This document shows, piece after piece, positions 35,631 through 48,113 of a DNA stretch of 64,000 bases. Source of the DNA: JALYZC01 sp963725645. GTDB lineage: Bacteria; Actinomycetota; Thermoleophilia; Solirubrobacterales; Solirubrobacteraceae. Position 1 is the first letter of the stretch. Each line of letters begins with the position of its first letter. The notes below the pieces were generated by a model. The model was not told where the DNA came from, did not search any database, and saw only the letters and a list, made by a program, of their open reading frames with translations. Both the position numbers and the translations under genes were made by a program. The DNA lies in the NCBI GenBank assembly GCA_963725645.1, contig CAVRZD010000006.1, positions 186,001 through 250,000 on the forward strand. Direction: 5' to 3'.

Positions 35631-35776
35631 CTTGGCCGCTTGTCGCCTGCGTTGCCAGCACCACGCTGCTTCCCTTCGTGCTCAGCCAACGTTCTCGGGC
35701 GCGGGCTCCGCAATTCATCCTTGTCCGCGTCCGGAGATTGCCCGGATGGCGACTGGGCGGCCGTGCGTCAGGATGG

Positions 35777-36691
35777 ATGATTCGAATGGCAGCGCTGGAG
35801 CCCAAGACCACGGTCCTCCACGGCCGGCCGGTGACCTACGTCGAGGCGGGCACCGGCCCCGTCCTGCTCCTGATCCACGGCATGGCGGGCACGCTCGAGA
35901 ACTGGCAGCAGGTGATCGAGCCGCTGGCGCAACACCATACGGTCGTCGCACCCGACCTGCCCGGGCACGGGGGGTCGGCGCCGGGCGGCGGTGACTACTC
36001 CCTCGGGGCGCTCGCCACCGGTCTGCGTGATCTGCTCGTCGCGCTCGGCCACGAGCGTGCGACGCTCGTCGGGCACTCGCTCGGCGGCGGGATCGCGATG
36101 CAGTTCGCGTACCAGTTCCCCGAGATCACCGAACGCCTGGTGCTCGTCTCAAGTGGCGGCCTGGGTCCGGAGGTGAGCCTGGTCCTGCGTGCGGCGGCGC
36201 TTCCGGGCGCGGATCTGTTCGTCGCGGCGACCGCCGGCGTGGGGCGTACGGTTGGAGCCACGATCGGGCGCGGCCTGGCGGTCGTCGGACTGCGACCGAA
36301 CGCGGACATCGCCGAGGTCGCCCGCGGCTACGCCTCACTCGCCGACCCCGACCGCCGAGGTGCCTTCCTCGCCGCGCTGCGTTCGGTCGTGGGCACCGGC
36401 GGCCAGCGCGTTCATGCCGGCGACCGCTTCTACCTCGCCGAGGGCATGCCCGTCCTGATCGTTTGGGGCGCGCGCGATCCGATCATTCCCGCCCATCACG
36501 GCGAGCGCGCCCACGAGGCCATCCCCGGCAGCCGTCTCGAGGTCTTCGACGCGGTCGGCCATCTGCCGCAGCTCGAGGCGCCGGCGCGCTTCGTGTCGGT
36601 ACTCGAACGGTTCCTCGAGGAGACCGAGCCGGCGCAGTTCGACGCCAGGGAGTGGCGCGCCCGATTCCGGACCACAGCCAACGAGGTCTAG
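35777..36691 (+). CDS. Alpha/beta-fold hydrolase
   Basis: A 304-residue hydrolase with LLLIHGMAGTLENW (oxyanion-hole HG), APDLPGHGGS, the nucleophile elbow VGHSLGGG with Ser near residue 101, the acid in VIWGARDPIIPAHHG and the His in DAVGHLPQLEAP. This is a complete catalytic triad of the epoxide-hydrolase/lipase-like type. No signal peptide is seen. The ATG at 35777 is preceded by AGGATGG, a modest ribosome site. A second in-frame ATG follows at 35786. The substrate is unknown. Confidence 0.87.
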   Translation: MIRMAALEPKTTVLHGRPVTYVEAGTGPVLLLIHGMAGTLENWQQVIEPLAQHHTVVAPDLPGHGGSAPGGGDYSLGALATGLRDLLVALGHERATLVGHSLGGGIAMQFAYQFPEITERLVLVSSGGLGPEVSLVLRAAALPGADLFVAATAGVGRTVGATIGRGLAVVGLRPNADIAEVARGYASLADPDRRGAFLAALRSVVGTGGQRVHAGDRFYLAEGMPVLIVWGARDPIIPAHHGERAHEAIPGSRLEVFDAVGHLPQLEAPARFVSVLERFLEETEPAQFDAREWRARFRTTANEV

Positions 36692-36784
36692 GAGCGCGGA
36701 TGTCGCGCGGAGAAGCGATCACGCGGAGCCACCCCCACGCGCAATAATCGGCTTGCCATCAGTCCCGATCACAGGACACCTGCG

Positions 36785-38450
36785 ATGTCTGACCCGAAGA
36801 GGGACGGCGTCGACGGCCCGACCGAGCCGCCGCGGGACGTAACGGCGCTGCCCGATCTGCTGCACGGGCATTCGCGCGCCGGACCGGCCCGGGAGCGTCG
36901 CCCGGTCTACGTCGACCTCTTGCCCCCGTGCAATGCCGGCTGCCCGGCCGGGGAGAACATCCAGGCATGGCTGGCGCACATGCAGGACGGTCGCCACGAG
37001 CAGGCGTGGCGTGAGCTGGTGGCCGACAATCCGTTCCCGGCGATTCACGGGCGGGTCTGTTACCACCCGTGCGAGAGCGTCTGCAACCGTGCCAACCTCG
37101 ACAGCGCCGTCTCGATCCACGCGGTCGAGCGGTTCCTGGGCGACCTGGCGCTGGAGCGGGGGTGGGCGCTCGACCCGCCGCCGGTCCGCAGCGGCAAGCG
37201 GGTGCTGGTCATCGGTGCCGGGCCGAGCGGGCTGTCGGCCGCCTACCACCTGGGCCGGCTGGGCCACGAGGTCGAGATCCGGGACGCCGGCGCCGAGCCG
37301 GCGGGATGATGCGCTATGGCATCCCGGCCTATCGGATGCCCCGCGACGTCCTGGGCGGCGAGGTGGACCGGATAGCGGCGCTGGGGGTGCGGATGACCTC
37401 CGAGCACCGGGTCGACGACCTCGCGGCCGAGCGGGAGGAGGGCGACTTCGACGCGGTCTTCGTCGCGGTGGGGGCCCACCTGTCCAAGCGTGTCGACATC
37501 CCGGCCCGGGACACCGGCCGGATCGTGGACGCGGTGTCGTTCCTGCGCAGCGTCGCCTCCGGCGAGCGACCGGTGATCGGGCGCCGCGTGGCGGTCTACG
37601 GGGGCGGCAACACGGCGATGGACGCGGCCCGGGTGGCCCGTCGGATGGGCGCGGACGAGGCGCTGATCGTGTACCGCCGCACGCGCGGGCAGATGCCGGC
37701 CCACGAGGAGGAGGCCGAGGACGCCGAGCGGGAGGGAGTGCGGATCAACTGGCTGCGCACGATCAAGGCGTTCGACGGGCCCGAGCTGAAGGTCGAGGTG
37801 ATGGAGCTCGACGAGACGGGGTTCCCGCAGCCGACCGGGCGCTTCGAGACGCTGGCGGCGGACAACGTGATCCTGGCGCTCGGTCAGGAGAGCGACACCG
37901 AGTTCCTGCGCGCGGTGCCCGGGGTGGAGTTCGAGCCGGATGGCACGGTGATCGTGTCCAAGTCTCTGATGACGGGATGTCCGGGCGTGTTCGCGGGCGG
38001 GGACATGGTGCCTGCCGAGCGCACCGTGACCGTCGGGGTGGGGCACGGCAAAAAGGCCGCGCGCCACATCGACGCCTGGCTGCGCGGCGCGGAGGCCGCG
38101 AGCCGGCCGAAGCACGAGCTGGCGACGTTCGACAAGCTGCACCTGTGGTTCTTCGGCGATGCCGCCCGTCGGCAGCAGCCCGAGCTCGCACCGGAGGAGC
38201 GCGTCGCGGGCTTTGGCGAGGTGACCGGGGGGCTGTCAGTCGAGCAGGCGACCTATGAGTCGCGCCGGTGCCTGTCGTGCGGCAACTGCTGCGAGTGCGA
38301 TGGCTGCCTGGGCGCGTGCCCGGAGGACGCGGTGATCAAGCTGGGTGTCGGGCACGGCTACCGGTTCGACTACGACCGCTGCACCGGCTGCGGGGCGTGC
38401 TTCGAGCAGTGCCCGGTGCACTCGATCGAGATGTTCCCGGAGCCGGAGTG

Positions 38451-38451
<1 letters not shown>
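36785..38451 (+). pseudogene. GltD-like NAD(P)/FAD oxidoreductase with C-terminal 2x[4Fe-4S] domain, one frameshift
   Basis: About 555 codons. The N-terminal iron-sulfur part (CNAGCPAGENIQAW, CYHPCESVC) and the FAD site VLVIGAGPSGLSAAYHLGRLGHEVEI are in one frame, ending early near 37309. From GMMRYGIPAYRMPRDVLGGEVDRI onward the next frame continues without gap through the NADPH site RVAVYGGGNTAMDAARVARR and GKKAARHIDAW. It ends in a ferredoxin-like tail with CLSCGNCCECDGCLGACP and CTGCGACFEQCP. A single missing G in GGCGGGATG near 37303 explains the break. It would pass electrons between NAD(P)H and the ferredoxin used by the adjacent NifJ, whose ATG overlaps its stop. Likely functional if the base is an error. 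Confidence 0.85.
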
Positions 38452-42019
<3,568 letters not shown>

Positions 42020-42020
<1 letters not shown>

Positions 42021-43030
42021 TGGACCTCTCCACCGACTACATGGGCCTCGCGCTGCGCAACCCGCTCGTCGCGTCGGCGTCCCCGCTCTCCCAGACGGTG
42101 GACGGCGTTCGCCGCCTGGTCGATGCCGGCGTGGGCGCGGTGGTGCTCTACTCGCTGTTCGAGGAGCAGCTGCGCCGCGAGGCGGCGCTGAATGCCCAGC
42201 TGGCCGACGCCGGCACCGAGAGCTTCGCCGAGTCGCTGTCCTACTTCCCGGAGGCCGCCGAGGACGAGCCCGGCCCGCGGCGCTATCTGAGCCTGCTCGA
42301 ACGCGCCGCCGCCGCCGTCGAGGTCCCGGTGATCGCCAGCCTCAACGGCGTCACGCCGGGCGGCTGGGGGGGCTACGCCCGGTCGATGCAGGATGCCGGG
42401 GCCGCCGCGATCGAGCTGAACATCTACTACCTCCCCGGCGACCCGCACATCAGCGGCCGCGATGTCGAGCAGCGCCACATCGACGTCCTGACGCGGGTCA
42501 AGGACGCGGTGACCGTGCCGGTGGCGATCAAGCTCGGCCCCCATTTCAGCTCCACCGGCGAGATGGCGCTGCGGCTCGACGATGCCGGCGCCGACGGGCT
42601 CGTGCTCTTCAACCGGTTCCTGCAGCCCGACATCGACCCCGACACTCTCGCCGTGGTGCCCACGGTGGGCCTGTCCAGCCCCGCCGAGGGCCGGCTGCCG
42701 CGCACGTGGATCGCGCTCCTGCGCGGACGCGTGCGCGCCGCACTCGCGGCGACCACCGGCGTCGAGGACCCGGCTGACGTCGCCAAGTACCTCCTGGCCG
42801 GCGCGGACGTCGTGATGACCACGTCGGCGCTGCTGCGGCACGGCCCCGAGCACGCGGGCGTGCTGCTCGATGGCCTGTCCGGCTGGATGGCGCGCAAGGG
42901 ATTCGCGGCACTCGACGACGTGCGCGGGATCCTCGCGGTGCCGTCCGACGCCGACGAGGCGGAAACCGAACGCGCGGGCTACGTCGACGCGATGCAAAGA
43001 GCCAACAGCAACGTCTACGGTCCCTGGTGA
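42020..43030 (+). CDS. Dihydroorotate dehydrogenase-like FMN protein
   Basis: A 336-residue TIM-barrel flavoprotein: MDLSTDYMGLALRNPLVASASPLSQ at the start, PVIASLNGVTPGGWGGYARSMQ, AIELNIYYLPGDPHISG, VPVAIKLGPHFSSTGEMALRLDDAGADGLVLFNRF and GADVVMTTSALLRHGP. The fold and FMN-site blocks match PyrD-like proteins. The catalytic base and substrate loop of true class 1/2 dihydroorotate dehydrogenases are not evident, and the gene is coupled to nifJ rather than to pyr genes. It probably works as a redox partner or accessory flavoprotein of the NifJ system. The ATG overlaps the nifJ stop. Confidence 0.85.
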
Positions 43031-43049
43031 CCGTGCGATCCACAGGCCT

Positions 43050-43352
43050 TCACCGGATGACCGGGCGCGGGTAGTACTTCGAGCCCGACCGGCTGCTTCG
43101 ATCCCTGCGAGCGGCGACGCGCTCGGCCCCACGCAGGCGACGGCGCTCGGTGCGGCCGGCCCGGTTCCCGGGTCCGCGCCCGTCGGGCGGGCGAGGCGGG
43201 TCGGGGCCGGGGTCCGGACCCGGGCCGCGGCGACCGCTTTGCGCGGCCTCGGTGTCGGTGTGCAGGGCGAAGACGAGCACGCCAACGAAGATCAACGCCC
43301 AAACCAGGTTGATGCCGCCGATCCACAGCATCGCCCACCCCTCCGGTGTCAT
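43050..43352 (-). CDS. Small single-pass membrane protein with Pro/Arg-rich tail
   Basis: About 100 residues. One membrane helix (WAMLWIGGINLVWALIFVGVLVFAL) is followed by an acidic turn, a Pro/Gly/Asp-rich stretch (PGPDPGPDPPRPPDGRGPG) and a strongly basic C-terminus. I recognise no family. I chose the ATG at 43352 because TAGCCT lies exactly 7 nt upstream. An ATG two codons earlier would leave only one base. It is divergent from the penicillin acylase gene and convergent with the PyrD-like gene, whose stop is 20 bases away. Confidence 0.55.
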   Translation of the reverse strand: MTPEGWAMLWIGGINLVWALIFVGVLVFALHTDTEAAQSGRRGPGPDPGPDPPRPPDGRGPGNRAGRTERRRLRGAERVAARRDRSSRSGSKYYPRPVIR

Positions 43353-43359
43353 GCCCATC

Positions 43360-43365
43360 AGGCTA
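43360..43365 (-). promoter_or_regulatory. -10-like hexamer TAGCCT, leaderless start
   Basis: TAGCCT lies 7 nt before the ATG at 43352 of the small membrane protein. It faces the acylase promoter across an 80-base gap. Confidence 0.55.
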
Positions 43366-43420
43366 GCGCGATGTTCAGGGCCGGCGTGGCACGGGGTACC
43401 GCCGCCGCGAGGTCCGCCGG

Positions 43421-43426
43421 TAGACT
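43421..43426 (+). promoter_or_regulatory. -10-like hexamer TAGACT, leaderless start
   Basis: TAGACT lies 6 nt before the GTG at 43433 of the penicillin acylase gene. No Shine-Dalgarno sequence is visible. Confidence 0.6.
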
Positions 43427-43432
43427 GGCTGG

Positions 43433-45799
43433 GTGGCACACCTCGGCGGCAGCGTCAAGAGAGCGCTGACGGCCCTGCCGGCGCCGGCCCTGCTCCTCGC
43501 CGTCCTCCTGCTCGCGCCGGCGGGCCCCGCGCAGGCCCGCGTCGTCCAGTCGCAGGACGTCCTTCCGGCCGGGCAGAGCGGCTTCCTGTCGGCCGCGGGG
43601 CCCGGGTCGCCGCACCTCTACGACCAGCTCCCACTGTTCACCACCTTCGCCTACAAGCCCGCCGACCTCAACGGCGGCGGCCCCGGCGGGGAGACGCCGC
43701 ACACAGGCGTGCGGATCGCGCGTGACGGCTTCGGGGTCCCGACGGTCACCGGGACGACCGAGGACAACCTGTGGTGGGGAGCCGGCTACGCGGTCGCCCA
43801 GGATCGGCTGGCCGAGCTCGAGCTGTTCCGCCGCCGCGGGGCGGGGACGCTGGCCGAGATCCTCGGCAAGGACTCGCTCGCCGACGACGTCGTCGCGCGC
43901 CGCGACTACTACACCGCCGCCGAGCTGCGGCGAATGCTCGCGCGCCTCCCGCGCGCCATCCGCGCGCGCTTCAACGCGTACGCGGCCGGCGTCAACGCCT
44001 GGATCGCCCACGTCCGTCAGACGCCGGCCGACCTTCCGCTGGAGTACAGGGTCATCAACATCCCGCTGCGGTCGTGGAGCGTGGTCGACTCCGCGCGCAT
44101 CGGCGTGCTGCTGGCGCGCACGATCCCCACGGGCGACGGGAACGAGCTCGACAACGTGGCCGCGCTGCGCGCGTTCGGCGCTCGCCGCTTCGACTCGATC
44201 CTGCCGCTGCGCGTGCCCGGGCAGATCACCTCGATCCCCACGCGCGACGGGACGTTCCCGTCCCAGCCCGGGCGCACGCGCCGCCAGGAGCAGGCCGCGT
44301 TCGCCCGCTCGCTGGTCTTCGCGCGTTCGCTGCCGCTCGTGCCCGTGCACGCCACTCCGGCGCGGGTGCCGACCGGCCTCGACCGACCCGCGCACGCGAT
44401 CGACGTGGCGCTCGGACGCATCGGCGGATCGTTCATGTGGGCGGTGCGCCGTCCGAGCGACCGGCACACGTTCCTCGTCAACGGCCCGCAGCTCGGCTAC
44501 CAGGCGCCGTCGACCTTCGTCGAGCTCAACCTGCACGGGCCGAGCACGAACGTCCGCGGCGGCACCGCCCCCGGCGTGCCGATCATGGGCCCCGGACAGA
44601 ACGCCCATGTCGCGTGGGGGTTCACCAGCGGCCTCTCCGATGACAACGACCTCTACGCCGAGCGCCTCAGCGCCGCCGGCTCGCAGCGCTATCGCTTCGG
44701 CGGCCGCGTGCTGCGAATGTCCTGCCGGCGCGAGGTCTTCCGCTACCGCGACGCCGGCCGGACCAAGTCGCAGACCCAATCCCTCTGCCGCACCGTGCAC
44801 GGGCCGGTCCAGGCCCGCGCCGGGCGGGTCGCCTACGCACGGCGCTACGCGCTCTGGGGTCGCGAGACCGAGACCATCACCGGCCTCGCCGCGCTGAACG
44901 ACGCGCGCAACCTCGGCGAGGTGGACCGCGGCCTGCGCCAGGTGAGCTGGAACGAGAACATCATCGCCGCCGACGACGGCGGCCACATCGGCTACTGGCA
45001 TCCGGGCCTGCACCCGCTGCGGCCGCTCGGCTGGGATGAGCGGTTGCCCTACCCGGGCACCGGCGAGGCCGAGTGGCGCGGGCTGCTGCCGCGCTCGCGC
45101 GATCCGCACGTGATCGACCCGCGCGGCCGCAACTGGCTCGTGAACTGGAACAACGTCCCGGCGGGGAACTGGACCTCCGGCGACGCGCCCGCGCGCGAGC
45201 GCGAGAACGGGCCGTTCCACCGGATCGCCGAGCTCCAGGCGCTGGTGCGCGCCGCGGCCGCCGCGCCGACCTTCGCCTCGGTCGGCGTTGGCGTCATCCG
45301 CTCCAACGCCGTGACGGCCACGCAGCGCCCGACCGCGACCGCGCGGCTGCGGGCCGCCGCGCAGGGCGCGACGGGGCCGGCGGCCGACGTCCTCAACACC
45401 CTGCTGGCCTGGGACGGCAACTACGACCGCACCGGCCCGGACGGCACGGTCGAGCCGGGCGTCGCGACCTGGCGCGCGTTCAAGGCGGCCTGCCAGCGCG
45501 TGGCGCTCGGTGCGCCGACCGCGGCCAGGCGCGCGCTGGTGGGGACTCCCGGCTCCGAGGGCTTCGTGGAGTCCTCGCTCGGCGAGACCTACGCGCTGCG
45601 CACACTGGGCGCCGCCGCGCTCCGGAGCGCCGCGACCGGGGCCGCCGCCGAGCTGACCGTCCGCTTCGGCAGCGCCGACCCGGCCCGCTGGCGCGAGCCG
45701 CGCAGCACGGTGTCGGCGACCGCGCAGGGACTCGCCAGCCCGCCTGCGATTCCGCTGCTCAACCGGGGCTCGTTCGAGCAGATCGTCGAGCTCGGCTGA
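43433..45799 (+). CDS. Penicillin acylase family (Ntn-hydrolase) protein, exported
   Basis: A 788-residue amidase of the penicillin/aculeacin/quorum-quenching acylase family. Residues 1-36 are a signal peptide (ALTALPAPALLLAVLLLAPAG, cleavage near AQA). The alpha-chain region has VRIARDGFGVPTVTGTTEDNLWWGAGYAVAQDRL. The autoproteolytic junction lies before Ser333 in GGSFMWAV, which would become the N-terminal nucleophile of the beta chain. HTFLVNGPQLGYQAPS, a NENI-type oxyanion Asn (QVSWNENII), WLVNWNN and VESSLGETYALRTL follow. The substrate could be acyl-homoserine lactones, lipopeptides or beta-lactams, and the sequence alone does not say which. It acts outside the membrane. Confidence 0.9.
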   Translation: MAHLGGSVKRALTALPAPALLLAVLLLAPAGPAQARVVQSQDVLPAGQSGFLSAAGPGSPHLYDQLPLFTTFAYKPADLNGGGPGGETPHTGVRIARDGFGVPTVTGTTEDNLWWGAGYAVAQDRLAELELFRRRGAGTLAEILGKDSLADDVVARRDYYTAAELRRMLARLPRAIRARFNAYAAGVNAWIAHVRQTPADLPLEYRVINIPLRSWSVVDSARIGVLLARTIPTGDGNELDNVAALRAFGARRFDSILPLRVPGQITSIPTRDGTFPSQPGRTRRQEQAAFARSLVFARSLPLVPVHATPARVPTGLDRPAHAIDVALGRIGGSFMWAVRRPSDRHTFLVNGPQLGYQAPSTFVELNLHGPSTNVRGGTAPGVPIMGPGQNAHVAWGFTSGLSDDNDLYAERLSAAGSQRYRFGGRVLRMSCRREVFRYRDAGRTKSQTQSLCRTVHGPVQARAGRVAYARRYALWGRETETITGLAALNDARNLGEVDRGLRQVSWNENIIAADDGGHIGYWHPGLHPLRPLGWDERLPYPGTGEAEWRGLLPRSRDPHVIDPRGRNWLVNWNNVPAGNWTSGDAPARERENGPFHRIAELQALVRAAAAAPTFASVGVGVIRSNAVTATQRPTATARLRAAAQGATGPAADVLNTLLAWDGNYDRTGPDGTVEPGVATWRAFKAACQRVALGAPTAARRALVGTPGSEGFVESSLGETYALRTLGAAALRSAATGAAAELTVRFGSADPARWREPRSTVSATAQGLASPPAIPLLNRGSFEQIVELG

Positions 45800-45828
45800 A
45801 CCGACCCCTGTCGTCCGGCTGACGGCCG

Positions 45829-45858
45829 TTGTCAGCGCCCACGCCGCCGGAGTAGGGT
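45829..45858 (+). promoter_or_regulatory. Two-box promoter of the universal stress protein gene
   Basis: TTGTCA at 45829-45834 and TAGGGT at 45853-45858, separated by 18 bp, lie 40 bases before the UspA ATG. Unlike the leaderless genes, the inferred transcript carries a leader with GAGGAGG. Confidence 0.5.
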
Positions 45859-45898
45859 TGATCGACCGCCGTTGCGAACGCCTGTCCGAGGAGGGGCC

Positions 45899-46333
45899 AT
45901 GCTGGAAACCATCGCCGTGGGCACCGATGGGTCCGCGACGGCTTCGAAGGCAGTGGACTTCGCCCTCGACCTCGCAAAGCGCTACGACGCCCGCGTGGTG
46001 TTCATCAGCTCATATCGCCCCGTCAGCGAGAGCCGGCTGCGCCAGGAGCAGAAGGAGGCGCCCCAAGAGCTCCAGTGGTCGATCAACCCCGCCGAGGACG
46101 TCGAGTCCACGCTCCGGGACGTGGAGGAGCTGGCCGACAAGCGGGGCCTGAAGTGGACCAGCGAGGCGCGCGAGGGCGATCCCGCCGATGTGTTGGTGGA
46201 CCTCGCCGAGGAGCACAACGCCGACGTGCTGGTGATCGGCAACAAGGGCATGCACCGCCGGGTCCTCGGGAGCGTGCCGAACAGCGTTTCGCACAAGGCG
46301 AACTGCTCGGTCATGATCGTGAAGACGACCTAG
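45899..46333 (+). CDS. Universal stress protein, UspA family
   Basis: A 144-residue alpha/beta nucleotide-binding protein: MLETIAVGTDGSATASKAVDFALDLAKRYDARVVFISSY with the first ATP-site Asp, then VLVDLAEEHNADVLVIGNKGMHRRVLGSVPNSVSHKANCSVMIVKTT, whose G-2x-G-9x-G(S/T) pattern indicates the ATP-binding class. It likely acts in the cytoplasm under stress or dormancy. A GAGGAGG Shine-Dalgarno lies 4-5 nt before the ATG. A short membrane-protein gene follows after 3 bases. Confidence 0.9.
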   Translation: MLETIAVGTDGSATASKAVDFALDLAKRYDARVVFISSYRPVSESRLRQEQKEAPQELQWSINPAEDVESTLRDVEELADKRGLKWTSEAREGDPADVLVDLAEEHNADVLVIGNKGMHRRVLGSVPNSVSHKANCSVMIVKTT

Positions 46334-46336
46334 CTC

Positions 46337-46555
46337 ATGGGACGCAATCCCATTCAGGTGATCGTGGTCGCGCTGATCTGCGCGGGCTGCATCTACGTGG
46401 TCTTCAAGGTGGCGGCGAACTGGGCCGACTGGGTCGTCTTCGGGATGATCGTGGTGACGGCCTTCGGCGCCGCGATCGCCCTCTACCCGCGCCGCTACCC
46501 GACGCGCAAGCGCGCGTACACACGCCAGTCCGAGGACAAGTACCGGCGCCCGTAG
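46337..46555 (+). CDS. Small two-helix membrane protein
   Basis: 72 residues with two hydrophobic helices (IQVIVVALICAGCIYVVFKVA and VVFGMIVVTAFGAAIALY) and a basic tail (PRRYPTRKRAYTRQSEDKYRRP) that should sit in the cytoplasm. I recognise no family. The ATG is 3 bases after the UspA stop, so the two are co-translated. A membrane partner for the stress protein is possible but speculative. Confidence 0.65.
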   Translation: MGRNPIQVIVVALICAGCIYVVFKVAANWADWVVFGMIVVTAFGAAIALYPRRYPTRKRAYTRQSEDKYRRP

Positions 46556-46596
46556 CCTTGCCGTCTCGGCTGCCGGCTCCCAGATTGCCTGCCACC

Positions 46597-47352
46597 GTGC
46601 CCCAGCCGGACCTCGGCCTCTCGTCGCCTCGCAAGCAGCACGCGCTCGAGCTCTTCGCCGGCCTGCCGCGGCACTACGACGCCGCCGGTGCGGTGCTCAG
46701 CTTCGGGCAGGACCCGCGCTGGCGGCGGGCGCTCGTCGCCGCGGTGCGAGCCGAGCCCGGCCAGCGCGTCCTCGACGTCGCAACCGGCACCGGAATGGTC
46801 GCTCGGGCGCTCGTGCGTGCCAGTGGGTGTCAGGTCGTCGGGGTGGATCAGAGTCGGCAGATGCTCGCGCGGGCTGCGGAGGCCGGCGCCGGGGATCCGT
46901 CGTTGGCCGGCAAGATCACGCTCCGGGAGGCGTACGCTGAACGGCTTCCCTTCGCCGAGGCCGAGTTCGACCATGTCACGTTCACCTACCTGCTCCGCTA
47001 CGTCGACGATCCGGGCGCGACCTTGCGAGAACTGGCGCGCGTCCTCAAGCCCGGGGGCCGGCTCGGGTCGGTGGAATTCGGGGTCCCGGCCCGCGCGCTG
47101 CCCCGGGTGCTGTGGCGCGCCTACACGAGGGTTGGGCTGCCGGCGCTGGGTCGGCTCGTCTCGCGCGACTGGTATGAGGTCGGACGGTTCCTGGGGCCGA
47201 GCATCGGGGCCTTCGACACCGACTACCCGCTTGCGGTGCAGCGCCAGCTCTGGGAGCAGGCGGGTCTGCGCTCGGTGGAGATACGGCGCATGAGCTTCGG
47301 AGCGGGCGTGGTCATGTCTGCGACGCGCGATGGCGATCCAGCCTCACCTTGA
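46597..47352 (+). CDS. SAM-dependent methyltransferase, UbiE/MenG-like
   Basis: A 251-residue class I methyltransferase: HALELFAGLPRHYDAAGAVLSFGQDPRWRRALV, the SAM motif VLDVATGTGMVARALV, GVDQSRQMLARA, FDHVTFTYLLRYVDDPGATLRELARVLKPGGRL and GAGVVMSAT. The RHYD-FGQDPRWRRA N-terminus is characteristic of UbiE/COQ5 C-methyltransferases of quinone synthesis. The next gene, overlapping by 23 bases, encodes a UbiA-like membrane protein, which supports a prenyl-quinone or isoprenoid role. The GTG start at 46597 is chosen by similarity; no ribosome site or -10 is convincing there. Confidence 0.83.
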   Translation: MPQPDLGLSSPRKQHALELFAGLPRHYDAAGAVLSFGQDPRWRRALVAAVRAEPGQRVLDVATGTGMVARALVRASGCQVVGVDQSRQMLARAAEAGAGDPSLAGKITLREAYAERLPFAEAEFDHVTFTYLLRYVDDPGATLRELARVLKPGGRLGSVEFGVPARALPRVLWRAYTRVGLPALGRLVSRDWYEVGRFLGPSIGAFDTDYPLAVQRQLWEQAGLRSVEIRRMSFGAGVVMSATRDGDPASP

Positions 47353-48067
47353 CCGACCCGCCTTCTATGCGCTGCGGCGCGGGGGCTTCCGTGACCTGGT
47401 CACGCTGCTGCACCCGCCCTACACCGTTTGGCACCTGAGCTACGTCGCGCTGGGTGCCGCCGCGGCTCCCGTGGTCCACGTCGACCGGCTGCTGGCCGCT
47501 CTCGCCGCGTTCTTCCTGGCGGTCGGCATCGCCGCACATGCTCTCGACGAGCTGCAAGGTAGGCCTCTGCGCACCGGCGTCTCCGATCGGGTCCTGGTGT
47601 CGCTGGCCGTCGTCGGTCTCCTCGGAGGGGTGGGCATCGGAATCGCGGGCGCCGTGACGATCTCCGCCACGCTGCTTCCGTTCGTGGCCGTCGGCGGCTT
47701 CCTCGTCGTCGCGTACAACCTCGAGTTGTTCGGCGGGCGCTTCCACGGGGACCGTTGGTTCGCCCTGGCGTGGGGGGCCTTCCCGGCGCTGACCGGCTAC
47801 TGGGTCAACGCGCTCTCGCTCGACGCGGCGGGGGTGCTCGTCGCCGCGGGCTGCTGCGCCCTCAGCGTCGCGCAGCGGCGCCTGAGCGCGCCGGTCCGCG
47901 AGTTGCGGCGACGCACGGTGAGCGTCGATGGCCGCCAACGGCTCACTGACGGGAGCGTCGTGGAGATCTCCGCCGCGACGCTGGCCGAGCCGCTCGACGG
48001 CGCGCTCCGGGCTCTGTCGCTCGCCGTGCCTCTGCTCGCCGCCGGGGTGCTCGCGATCCGATTGTGA
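47330..48067 (+). CDS. Polytopic membrane protein, UbiA prenyltransferase-like
   Basis: A 245-residue membrane protein with about six hydrophobic segments. LHPPYTVWHLSYVALGAA at the first helix and GIAAHALDELQGRPLRTGVSDRVLVSLAV after the second helix resemble UbiA-type prenyltransferases. AHALDELQGRPL occupies the place of the usual Asp-rich NDxxD motif. A second Asp-rich motif is missing or modified, so catalysis is not assured. Coupling to a UbiE-like methyltransferase suggests quinone or polyprenyl chemistry in the membrane. Confidence 0.6.
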   Translation: MAIQPHLDRPAFYALRRGGFRDLVTLLHPPYTVWHLSYVALGAAAAPVVHVDRLLAALAAFFLAVGIAAHALDELQGRPLRTGVSDRVLVSLAVVGLLGGVGIGIAGAVTISATLLPFVAVGGFLVVAYNLELFGGRFHGDRWFALAWGAFPALTGYWVNALSLDAAGVLVAAGCCALSVAQRRLSAPVRELRRRTVSVDGRQRLTDGSVVEISAATLAEPLDGALRALSLAVPLLAAGVLAIRL

Positions 48068-48113
48068 GACAGCCCTCCGCGCGTGAAGCTCAGCCGGCGT
48101 CGCCGACCGGCGT

